From Bacteroidales bacterium (lineage in GTDB: Bacteria; Bacteroidota; Bacteroidia; Bacteroidales; GCA-2711565), in contig JANQLW010000055.1 in assembly GCA_028280405.1 (NCBI GenBank), positions 1 to 51,975 of the forward strand: a stretch of DNA of 51,975 nucleotides. The letters run 5' to 3'. A program made the position numbers and the translations under genes. A model generated the notes under the pieces. It searched no databases. It had not been told where the DNA came from and was given only the letters and a program-made list of their open reading frames with translations. Of the stretch, positions 33,949 through 41,486 are shown in pieces; within the stretch, counting starts at the first letter, position 1, and each line of letters begins with the position of its first letter.

Positions 33949-34932
33949 TTATTCTTCATATAAAACAGTAAGTACTGTTTGCCCAACTACCTTCAAAGTT
34001 GTTTTATCAATTTGATCCAGGTTATCAGTTAATTTATGCCAGTGAGGGAAAAAACCTGTTTCGGTATTTTCATCAAAATGAATAATATTAATCATAGGGA
34101 TATTAGCTTCCTGGTTAACATATACATGATCATCAAGGATCCCTCCTGTTGGAGTATTTACGAAATATTTTTCATACCCAATCTTTGCAGCTTTTGCCCA
34201 TACTTTCTTTAATACATCAGGTGCAAATAGTCTGGAGTGTTCTTCTTGGGTAAATAAAGGATTAGAGGCTCCAACCATATCCAATAGAATTCCATACATA
34301 GCTCTATAATTAGGAATATGCAGGTTCTTCGACCAATATTGGGACCCTAATGCCCAGGAAGTATTATTGCCATAATCGCCTGAATCTTCCAAATCAAAGA
34401 AAATAATGTCTACTCCAACACCACAACTTTTCATATGAAGTTGGCGGGCAATCTCAATTAAAACCCCCACTCCACTGGCTCCATCATTAGCACCATCAAT
34501 AGGTAATTTATGCTTACTTTGGTCAGGTTCCATATCGGCCCATCCCCTGGAATCCCAGTGAGCTCCTAATAATACTCTTCGCCTGTTTTCTGGATTAAAA
34601 GAAGCAATGATATTGACCCCATTTACAATTTTTCCATTGGCTAAACGGGCTTTAAATGGCTGTTTTTGTACGTCAGGAGTAAATGATTTCATTTTATTAA
34701 AAAGGTATTCAGCACATTGCTTATGGGCTTTCGTTTCAGGAACCCTTGGGCCAAAGGCAACCTGATCAGCGATATACTGATAAGCCGAATCAGCATTAAA
34801 ATCAGGAATCTCGACTTTTTTTACCGGTTCGGCAATTTTTTTAACTGATTTTGCTTTTTTCCCGGAACCTCCACAAGATAGGATACTCAATGAAATTATA
34901 AGTATAACTGCTCCAACTAATATTTTATTCAT
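33949..34932 (-). CDS. M28-family glutaminyl cyclase-like lipoprotein
   Basis: This 327-aa zinc enzyme belongs to peptidase family M28, in the glutaminyl-peptide cyclotransferase branch that converts N-terminal Gln to pyroglutamate on exported proteins. A signal peptide ends in a lipobox (SILSCGG). Zinc and substrate residues are seen in LLGAHWDSRGWAD, PIDGANDGASGVGVLIEIA, FFDLEDSGDYG and a C-terminal FPHWHKLTDNLDQID. The length and the DSRG...DGANDGASG layout favour cyclase over aminopeptidase. Pyroglutamate formation is important for exported proteins in several Bacteroidota. It starts two bases after the nitroreductase stop, so it belongs to the NtrC/kinase operon. Confidence 0.87.
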   Translation of the reverse strand: MNKILVGAVILIISLSILSCGGSGKKAKSVKKIAEPVKKVEIPDFNADSAYQYIADQVAFGPRVPETKAHKQCAEYLFNKMKSFTPDVQKQPFKARLANGKIVNGVNIIASFNPENRRRVLLGAHWDSRGWADMEPDQSKHKLPIDGANDGASGVGVLIEIARQLHMKSCGVGVDIIFFDLEDSGDYGNNTSWALGSQYWSKNLHIPNYRAMYGILLDMVGASNPLFTQEEHSRLFAPDVLKKVWAKAAKIGYEKYFVNTPTGGILDDHVYVNQEANIPMINIIHFDENTETGFFPHWHKLTDNLDQIDKTTLKVVGQTVLTVLYEE

Positions 34933-34934
34933 GA

Positions 34935-35528
34935 TTAAATGATTTCAGATTTTTTCCCAAATTTCTCTTCAAAGATAAATGCTGAAAGCTCTTTACGTTC
35001 ACGTTCAGCTTTTTCTGCCTTTTGCATTCTGGGATGTAACATTGATGGTTCCCCAATATATCCGATGGACATAACAGATATTGCTTCATATCCCTCAGGT
35101 ATCTGAAATAATTCGGCAGCTTTATCAGGATCAAAGCCGACCATTTGATGAACATACAATCCTTCGATAGATGCCTGAAAAGTTAAATGTGCAACAGATT
35201 GGCCTACATCATACTTAAAGATAGAGCTCGGCTCATCCTTACTGTTAATTTGTTTCCCAACACTAATGATCAAGACCGGTGCATTCTTAGCCCACATCTG
35301 ATTAAACTCCACCAAGGTTTCAAATATTTTCTGATATGTAGCGTCATTATTCCACCCTAATATAAAAAACCAGGGTTGTTCATTAGAAGCCGATGGAGAC
35401 CATCTGGCAGCTTCCAAAATGGATTGTAATTTTTCCTTTTCAACAACTTTATCTGCAAAAGCCCGGGGGCTCCATCTCTTACTTAAAATATCATTAATAG
35501 GATATGTTGTATTCGCTTTCTTATTCAT
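34935..35528 (-). CDS. Nitroreductase family flavoprotein
   Basis: This 197-aa protein is an FMN-dependent nitroreductase-family oxidoreductase. The N-terminal LSKRWSPRAFADKVV is the classic FMN-phosphate-binding motif. RWSPSASNEQPWFFI and the C-terminal YEAISVMSIGYIGEP complete the fold. The physiological substrate is unknown; such enzymes reduce nitro compounds, quinones or flavins with NAD(P)H. The gene sits between the histidine kinase (10 bp) and the cyclase-like gene (2 bp), so it is co-transcribed with the two-component pair, an arrangement without obvious functional logic. Confidence 0.92.
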   Translation of the reverse strand: MNKKANTTYPINDILSKRWSPRAFADKVVEKEKLQSILEAARWSPSASNEQPWFFILGWNNDATYQKIFETLVEFNQMWAKNAPVLIISVGKQINSKDEPSSIFKYDVGQSVAHLTFQASIEGLYVHQMVGFDPDKAAELFQIPEGYEAISVMSIGYIGEPSMLHPRMQKAEKAERERKELSAFIFEEKFGKKSEII

Positions 35529-35538
35529 AATAAAAAAA

Positions 35539-36894
35539 TTAAAATATTAATGTAAAGGTCGTTCCTTCATCTAATACTGATTTTACGGAAATACTTCCTT
35601 TATGTAAACTCATGATTTGTCGGGATAAGCTTAAACCTATACCTGAACCGGTTTTCTTTGAAGTAAAGAACGGCATAAATATCTTATCCAGTATATCCGG
35701 CTTAATGCCACTGCCATTGTCTTTTACATCTATGTATGCGCGTCCTTTATCATTCAAGGAAGCAAAGATTTGTATTTCAGGTTTCTTATTATCTTTGACA
35801 GCATCAATTGCATTTAATACTAAGTTAATAATAACCTGATCAATCAAATCAACATCGGCTGTAATTTTTAAACTTTCCGGGAAAACTTTATGACTGCACT
35901 TAATATTTAATTTCTCAAGTTTAGCTTTCATTAATTCTTCCACTCTTAAAAATATATCTTTAACTTCAAAATACCTGAAGTTGGGTTTGGGGATCCGGGT
36001 TAAATTTCTGTATACCTCAACAAAATTCAGGAGGCCTTGGCTTCTGCTTTGTATGGTTCTTAATCCACCATCCACATCTTCCAGGTCATCATCATCCAGT
36101 GGTTTGAGCATTAATCGGTCTTCCGGATTATGAAGCAGCATTTCATGCACAGTTGAAGCCAAAGAAGAAATCGGAGTAATCGAATTCATGATCTCATGAG
36201 TAAGAACCCTGATTAATTTTTGCCAGGATTCAATTTCTTTCTCTTCCAATTCAGTATGAATATTCTGAATTGATATTAAAATGTAATCTTCGCCACGCAT
36301 ACGAAATTCAGTAGCATATATCATTAACTGTAAGATCTCATCCTGTATGAATACCTTTTCAAGCGTATGATCTCCAGCTTTCAAACTCATTAATGTTTCC
36401 GGCAAATCGTTTTTGACTTTACGAAGATCATTAATAAATCTAAGATTAGTTATACGAAACAATCTTTTTACAGCATTATTTAAAATATCTATTTTACCAT
36501 CTTTTGTATAGGCTATGATCCCTATGCTGACATGCTGTACAACTGTTTGCAGGTAGTTTGATTGTTCTTCTTTTTCAGCGCGGTTCTTCTTAAACCTATC
36601 GATCACTTCATTGAATTCTTCATTCAGATCTTCAAAACTCTTTCCCATCCCCTTATCTGTAAAGGTACTTACAAAATCTGAATAACGAATGCTATGCAGG
36701 AAATGGCTAAGCTTTCGGTTGGTTCTTTCAACAAAATAAACCAGGCTCATGATTTGCCCAACAATGGCTAAGCCTATAATAGCTGCACTTACATTGTATT
36801 TTGAAAACTGTAATAAGTAAAAAAATATAAAAATGGATACTGACATAATCAATATCCTAAGGATAACAAGAAAACGAAATTTTCTATAAACCAT
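35539..36894 (-). CDS. Membrane sensor histidine kinase
   Basis: This 451-aa sensor kinase has two N-terminal transmembrane helices (about 8-28 and 36-55) with almost no periplasmic loop, so it probably senses a membrane or cytoplasmic cue. A HAMP/coiled segment and a PAS domain (about 115-215) follow. The phosphoacceptor is His233 in LTHEIMNSITP, and the ATPase domain has NLVLNAIDAV, DNGSGI and GSGIGLSLS motifs. The regulator gene upstream overlaps its start by 11 bases, which indicates translational coupling and a cognate pair with the NtrC-like protein. Confidence 0.93.
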   Translation of the reverse strand: MVYRKFRFLVILRILIMSVSIFIFFYLLQFSKYNVSAAIIGLAIVGQIMSLVYFVERTNRKLSHFLHSIRYSDFVSTFTDKGMGKSFEDLNEEFNEVIDRFKKNRAEKEEQSNYLQTVVQHVSIGIIAYTKDGKIDILNNAVKRLFRITNLRFINDLRKVKNDLPETLMSLKAGDHTLEKVFIQDEILQLMIYATEFRMRGEDYILISIQNIHTELEEKEIESWQKLIRVLTHEIMNSITPISSLASTVHEMLLHNPEDRLMLKPLDDDDLEDVDGGLRTIQSRSQGLLNFVEVYRNLTRIPKPNFRYFEVKDIFLRVEELMKAKLEKLNIKCSHKVFPESLKITADVDLIDQVIINLVLNAIDAVKDNKKPEIQIFASLNDKGRAYIDVKDNGSGIKPDILDKIFMPFFTSKKTGSGIGLSLSRQIMSLHKGSISVKSVLDEGTTFTLIF

Positions 36895-38263
36895 ATTTTT
36901 CTATTCTACGATATAGAGAAGCCCTGGTTAGCCCAAGTTCTTTAGCAGCCTTGCTAATATTTCCTCCATGTTTATCTATTACTTTTCGAATCAGCATTTT
37001 TTCCGTTTCTTCAAGGTTCATATTAGTGGGCAAGCGTTCTTCTTTAGATTCTTCATCATTTTGAGCAATAAAGAAATCTGTTGGCTCCAGAATATTTGAC
37101 TCACTCATAATAACGGCTCTTTCAATAGCATGTTGTAATTCACGAATATTTCCGGGCCAATTATGCATCTCCAATCGCTTCTGTGTACTTTGATTCAAGC
37201 GCTTAACCGGCATTTTGTATTTTTTACAATAAATCTCAAGAAAATGATCTACTAACAAACCGATATCATCAACTCTTTCACGTAAGGGAGGTAATGGGAT
37301 TTCAACGGTGTTAATTCTGTACAACAAATCCTGACGGAATTTATTTTCGGTTACCATTTGATACAATGGCATATTTGTGGCACAAATCAATCGAACATTA
37401 ATCGGAATCTCTTTATTAGTCCCTAACCTGACAACTGTTCGGTTTTGTAAAACGCTTAATAATTTTGATTGTAATGCAAACGATAGGTTTCCTATTTCAT
37501 CAAGAAAAATGGTTCCTTTATTTGCAGCTTCAAATCGTCCGGCACGATCTTCTTTTGCATCTGTAAATGCTCCTTTTTTAAACCCGAACAGTTCACTTTC
37601 AAATAAAGTTTCACTAATGGCACCGAGGTCTACACTGATAAAAACTTCGTCTTTTCTTCTGGAAGCTCTGTGAATAGCACGTGCGATTAGCTCTTTACCA
37701 GTCCCATTTTCTCCTAATATCAATACATTAGCATCTGTTACTGCTACCTTTTGCACGGTGTTTAATACTTTTTGCATGGGAGCAGATTGCCCGATCAAAT
37801 TACTATAAGCCTGATCAGAATCAGCAATTAAAACTTTTTGTTTTGATTTTAAATCTTCCAATTCAACTTTGGATTTTCTCAAATTAAGAGTAGCAGTAAT
37901 GGTTGCCAATAACTTTTTATTTTCCCAGGGTTTTAATAAGAAGTTGGTAGCTCCTTCTTTAATACCTTGCACCGCTAATTCAATATCTCCATAACCTGTA
38001 ATGAGGATTACTGCAGCCGTTTTATCAATTTCCAGGATTTTGTTCATCCAATGAAAGCCTTCTTTACCACTGGTAGCATCTGGAGTAAAATTCATATCCA
38101 GCAGAATAAGGTCATAATTTTCATTTTTGACCAGATCGGGTATATTCTCAGGATTGGTTTCAGTATGAACAATAGCGATATGCTGCTTAAGAAATAATTT
38201 TGCAGCTAAGAGAATATCCTTATCATCATCAACGATCAAAATTTTAGCTTCCAGTTTTTCCAT
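36884..38263 (-). CDS. NtrC-type sigma-54-dependent response regulator
   Basis: This protein of about 459 aa activates sigma-54 promoters. The receiver domain (1 to about 125) has phosphoacceptor Asp56 in LILLDMNF. The AAA+ domain carries Walker A GENGTGKE, Walker B GTIFLDEIG and the sigma-54 contact loop, which reads GAFTDA rather than the canonical GAFTGA. A Fis-type helix-turn-helix ends the protein (NISKAAKELGLTRASLYRRI). An in-frame TTG at 38284 is a poorer start than the ATG used here. A matching -24/-12 promoter lies in the divergent intergenic region in front of the exporter genes, the likely target. The GAFTDA variant occurs in other activators of this type. Confidence 0.95.
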   Translation of the reverse strand: MEKLEAKILIVDDDKDILLAAKLFLKQHIAIVHTETNPENIPDLVKNENYDLILLDMNFTPDATSGKEGFHWMNKILEIDKTAAVILITGYGDIELAVQGIKEGATNFLLKPWENKKLLATITATLNLRKSKVELEDLKSKQKVLIADSDQAYSNLIGQSAPMQKVLNTVQKVAVTDANVLILGENGTGKELIARAIHRASRRKDEVFISVDLGAISETLFESELFGFKKGAFTDAKEDRAGRFEAANKGTIFLDEIGNLSFALQSKLLSVLQNRTVVRLGTNKEIPINVRLICATNMPLYQMVTENKFRQDLLYRINTVEIPLPPLRERVDDIGLLVDHFLEIYCKKYKMPVKRLNQSTQKRLEMHNWPGNIRELQHAIERAVIMSESNILEPTDFFIAQNDEESKEERLPTNMNLEETEKMLIRKVIDKHGGNISKAAKELGLTRASLYRRIEKYGL

Positions 38264-38419
38264 AAGGTTCTTGTTAGGCTTCAAATAATTACAATTCTGG
38301 CCGTAAAGTTAAGATTATGTTCGTAATTGTACAAAAATATGGTCGATAATGAACAATTTATTGATGCTCTTCAAAAATGACCCCTATAGAGGCACACTAA
38401 ATCAGCTATTTATAATTAA

Positions 38420-38435
38420 TGGCACAAATTTGGCT
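38420..38435 (+). promoter_or_regulatory. Sigma-54 (-24/-12) promoter for the exporter genes
   Basis: TGGCACAAATTTGGCT has GG (38421-38422) and GC (38433-38434) separated by exactly ten bases, the defining sigma-54 spacing, and the TGGCAC half is consensus. It lies 33 bp upstream of the adaptor ATG and faces away from the sigma-54 activator gene. Activator binding sites would be expected within the 135 bp upstream, but I cannot identify one with confidence. Confidence 0.75.
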
Positions 38436-38466
38436 AAAACACGGATGAATCTAATTTTTAGACCAA

Positions 38467-39717
38467 ATGGATCGAATTATTGAAAAAAAGAAATGGACGC
38501 CTAAGAAAATTGTAAGCATAATAGCAGTTGCAGCTTTTGTATTTTTTATTATTTATTTATTATTTCTCAGAGACAACTCAAGTAAGCTTTATGTTGAAAA
38601 AAATCAACTAACCATTGCAACTGTTGAAAAAGGAAAATTCAAAGAATTCATCCCAACCGATGGAGTGGTATTACCCAAAAGCACTGTTTACATTGATGCC
38701 ATTCAAGGGGGAATTGTGGATAAGAAATATGTTGAAGATGGTGCCATGCTCCAAAAGGGAGATACGATCCTAAAACTTTTAAATACTCAAATGGAACTAA
38801 GTTATATGGAGCAAGAAACCAGAGCCCTTGCCGAAAGAAATAACTTAGCAAATACTAAACTTGCTCTGGAACAAAATGTTTACTTACGTCAGAAAGAAAT
38901 TGTAAATCTGGAATATCAGATTGACGGTAAAAAAATTGACTTTGACAGAAAAGTTCAACTATATAACGATAGTATTATATCTAAAAAAGAATTTGAGGAT
39001 GCTAAACGTGAGTTTGAGTTTACTACGAAACAATTAAAGATCTCTCTGAAGCTACAACGTTTGGATTCAATTGCAGGTGCAAATCAAAAACGTTCAATTG
39101 ATGAATCATTGAAAAGAATGGAACATAATCTGAGCCTGCTTAGAAAAAACATAGAAAATGCTTATGTAAGAGCTCCTGCAAATGGAAAATTATCTTCCTT
39201 CAATGTAGAAATTGGTGAAATGAAAGTCGGAGGAGAGCATTTGGGACAAATCGATATGCAGGATGGTTTTAAACTCCGTGCTAATATTGATGAAAGATAT
39301 CTTTCCAGAGTGTATACAGGCCAAAGAGCTGATTTTGATTTAAACGGTAAAAATTTTGAATTGGAAATTGCCCGTATTTATTCCGATGTTACTAATGGAT
39401 CATTCCAGGTAGATCTACATTTTCTGGCTGATCATCCCAAAAGTGTGAAAAGAGGACAAACCATTCAACTCAGATTACAATTCAGCGGAGAAACTGATGC
39501 CCTGATTATTAAACGAGGAGGATTCTTCCAGGAAACCGGAGGAAACTGGATTTATGTTGTTGACCCTTCAAATTCATTTGCAATTAAACGAAATATTAGA
39601 ATTAACCGTCAAAATACAAATCAATATGAAGTAATGGAAGGATTAAAACCAGGCGAAAAAGTTATTATTTCATCTTATGATTCCTTTGGTAACAAAGACA
39701 AATTAATATTTAAATAA
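38467..39717 (+). CDS. HlyD/MacA-like periplasmic adaptor
   Basis: This 416-aa membrane-fusion protein links an inner-membrane ABC permease to the outer membrane. One N-terminal transmembrane helix (about 15-34) is followed by a biotinyl-like lipoyl half (VVLPKSTVYIDAIQGGIV), a long alpha-helical hairpin (about 105-230, coiled coil), the second lipoyl half (AYVRAPANGKLSSFNVEIGE) and a beta-barrel domain (DERYLSRVYTGQRADF). Build and size resemble MacA-type adaptors. The ABC ATPase gene follows after 22 bp. Transcription probably starts from the sigma-54 promoter at 38420-38435 under the adjacent two-component system. Confidence 0.93.
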   Translation: MDRIIEKKKWTPKKIVSIIAVAAFVFFIIYLLFLRDNSSKLYVEKNQLTIATVEKGKFKEFIPTDGVVLPKSTVYIDAIQGGIVDKKYVEDGAMLQKGDTILKLLNTQMELSYMEQETRALAERNNLANTKLALEQNVYLRQKEIVNLEYQIDGKKIDFDRKVQLYNDSIISKKEFEDAKREFEFTTKQLKISLKLQRLDSIAGANQKRSIDESLKRMEHNLSLLRKNIENAYVRAPANGKLSSFNVEIGEMKVGGEHLGQIDMQDGFKLRANIDERYLSRVYTGQRADFDLNGKNFELEIARIYSDVTNGSFQVDLHFLADHPKSVKRGQTIQLRLQFSGETDALIIKRGGFFQETGGNWIYVVDPSNSFAIKRNIRINRQNTNQYEVMEGLKPGEKVIISSYDSFGNKDKLIFK

Positions 39718-39739
39718 CAGAAATTTAAAAACATAAATT

Positions 39740-40429
39740 ATGATAAAAACAGTTAAACTTTCCAAAGTTTTCAGAACCGACGAAGTAGAAACTACGGCTC
39801 TAAATGAAGTTTCTTTCGAAATAAATAAAGGTGAGTTTGTTGCCATCATGGGCCCTTCGGGATGTGGTAAATCAACTTTATTAAATATTCTGGGTTTACT
39901 TGATAATCCCACTACAGGTGAATACTTCTTTCTGGAAAATGAAGTATCCAAGCATTCTGAAAAACAAAGAGCAAACTTACGTAAAAAGAATATCGGATTC
40001 GTATTTCAAAATTTCAACCTGATTGATGAATTAAATGTTTATGAAAATGTTGAATTACCACTTATCTATTTAGGTTATTCAAGCTCAGAACGTAAAAAAA
40101 GAGTGGAAGAAGTGTTAGAGCAAATGAATATTCTTCATCGCAAAAAGCATTTCCCATTGCAATTATCAGGAGGTCAGCAGCAACGTGTCGCAGTTGCAAG
40201 AGCTGTAGTAGCCAATCCTGAACTTATTTTGGCAGATGAGCCAACCGGTAACCTTGATTCTGCTCATGGAGAGGAAGTAATGAATTTACTGGAAGGACTA
40301 AACAAAAAAGGAACCACCATAATTATGGTAACACACTCGCAAAGAGATGCTGAATATGCGCAAAGGATCATTCGTTTATTTGATGGACAAATCATTAATG
40401 AGAATATCAAAAAAACAGCAGCAAAATAA
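39740..40429 (+). CDS. MacB/LolD-type ABC transporter ATPase
   Basis: This 229-aa ATPase powers a MacB/LolD-family ABC complex. Walker A is GPSGCGKST, the signature loop LSGGQQQRVAVARA and Walker B LILADEPTGNLDSA, with the switch histidine in VTHSQRDAEYA. It lacks a fused transmembrane part, so the permease must be separate; the two ~800-aa FtsX-type permeases encoded 4 and 7 kb downstream are candidates. These mechanotransmission ABC systems export peptides, antibiotics or lipoproteins rather than importing solutes. The substrate is unknown. Confidence 0.95.
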   Translation: MIKTVKLSKVFRTDEVETTALNEVSFEINKGEFVAIMGPSGCGKSTLLNILGLLDNPTTGEYFFLENEVSKHSEKQRANLRKKNIGFVFQNFNLIDELNVYENVELPLIYLGYSSSERKKRVEEVLEQMNILHRKKHFPLQLSGGQQQRVAVARAVVANPELILADEPTGNLDSAHGEEVMNLLEGLNKKGTTIIMVTHSQRDAEYAQRIIRLFDGQIINENIKKTAAK

Positions 40430-40516
40430 TGCATCGAAAATTATCCGTTCAGCATTCTGCAACGGCATTGGTTATTTGGGGTAAAATAAAATATTAACCA
40501 TTTAAAGATTTATACA

Positions 40517-40777
40517 ATGAGAGAAGTTGTAATATTGATCCCGGATGTAGATATGGAACAAAATGTAGAGATTGATGTACGGATTAACGGACGAAAAAAA
40601 ACACTACAATATCGTGTTGAACTATTAGACTGGGAAGGAAATGATGTTCCGCCCAAAGATAAAGTTCAGGTATTAAAACACAAAATAGCGGAATATGATA
40701 AGGATTGGGAATTAGTTGAAATCGGTGCTCCGACAGATGAAAACATCCCGCTAATGTTTAGAAAAAAAGAATCTTAA
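40517..40777 (+). CDS. Small conserved-looking protein of unknown function
   Basis: This 86-aa soluble protein starts with a good ATG after an AT-rich leader and has a balanced, charged composition with no signal peptide or transmembrane helix. The pattern EIDVRINGRKKTLQYRVELL and DWELVEIGAPTDENIPLMF suggests a small beta-rich fold ending in a helix. I do not recognise a named family. It follows the ABC ATPase gene by 87 bp and precedes the next gene by 10 bp, so it is probably transcribed with them. Confidence 0.7.
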   Translation: MREVVILIPDVDMEQNVEIDVRINGRKKTLQYRVELLDWEGNDVPPKDKVQVLKHKIAEYDKDWELVEIGAPTDENIPLMFRKKES

Positions 40778-40787
40778 AATTTTTATT

Positions 40788-41249
40788 ATGAGAAAATTAT
40801 TGTACTTATTCATTTTTGTTATTGTTGTTTTTCCCCCTACTAGAACAAAAGCACAATCTGCTGAAAATGAGAAATCAGCTATCAAAAAAGTAATTATGTC
40901 TGCCTATGTGGACGGATTACATAATAAAGGTGATCTCAAAGCAACCAAAAAAGGCTTTCACCCAGGCTTTGATTTGTTGATCATGCGAAATAATAAATTG
41001 GAAAAATTACCTATTTATAATTGGCTGGCATCGGCAAAGGAAAGGAAAGCAAAAGACCCTTCACCAATAAAAGAAACTGACAAAACAAAATGTAAATTCC
41101 TGAATATTGATGTTACAGGAAATGTAGCTGTAGCCAAAATAGAACTTAGCAAACATGGAAAACCAATTTTCATCGATTATCTTTCGATGTATAAGTTTAA
41201 GCAAGGCTGGCGAATTGTAGGAAAAGTGTACTACCGACTACCCAAATAA
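40788..41249 (+). CDS. Secreted NTF2-like/lumazine-binding-like protein
   Basis: This 153-aa protein has a cleavable signal peptide (LYLFIFVIVVFPPTRTKA, cut before QSAEN). The rest resembles the NTF2-like putative lumazine-binding group: an N-terminal helix with AYVDGLHNKGDLKATKKGFHP, a central NVAVAKIELSK strand and a final YKFKQGWRIVGKVYY. Family members bind small ligands or have no known role. It is ten bases downstream of the 86-aa gene. A role in the exporter locus is possible but not shown. Confidence 0.75.
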   Translation: MRKLLYLFIFVIVVFPPTRTKAQSAENEKSAIKKVIMSAYVDGLHNKGDLKATKKGFHPGFDLLIMRNNKLEKLPIYNWLASAKERKAKDPSPIKETDKTKCKFLNIDVTGNVAVAKIELSKHGKPIFIDYLSMYKFKQGWRIVGKVYYRLPK

Positions 41250-41486
41250 TCAATGAATGACCATTTAGAGGATCAGTTCGTACTGCTGGTTCTCTTCTTG
41301 GTTTTTACATCATCTGGAAATTCGTATTTTCTTTTTTTAGGTTTGTTGCAACAAAACGCACGCATGTCGATTATATAATATTTAAGAGGCATTTATAGCA
41401 TATAATTTGCGTTCTTTGTATGCATTATTTTTAGGTGTTCAGTCTGCGTGTGACTGTTTAATATGAATTGAAAATTTTACTGTGTA

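Noticed and set aside
38264..38284. TTG start seven codons upstream for the NtrC-type regulator
   Set aside because: The ATG at 38261-38263 begins MEKLEAKILIVDDD, a standard receiver-domain start; the added residues fit no domain.
41250..41486. Sigma-54 promoter before the DUF5916 gene
   Set aside because: No GG and GC pair with ten-base spacing was found in this gap; the nearest candidates are spaced wrongly.
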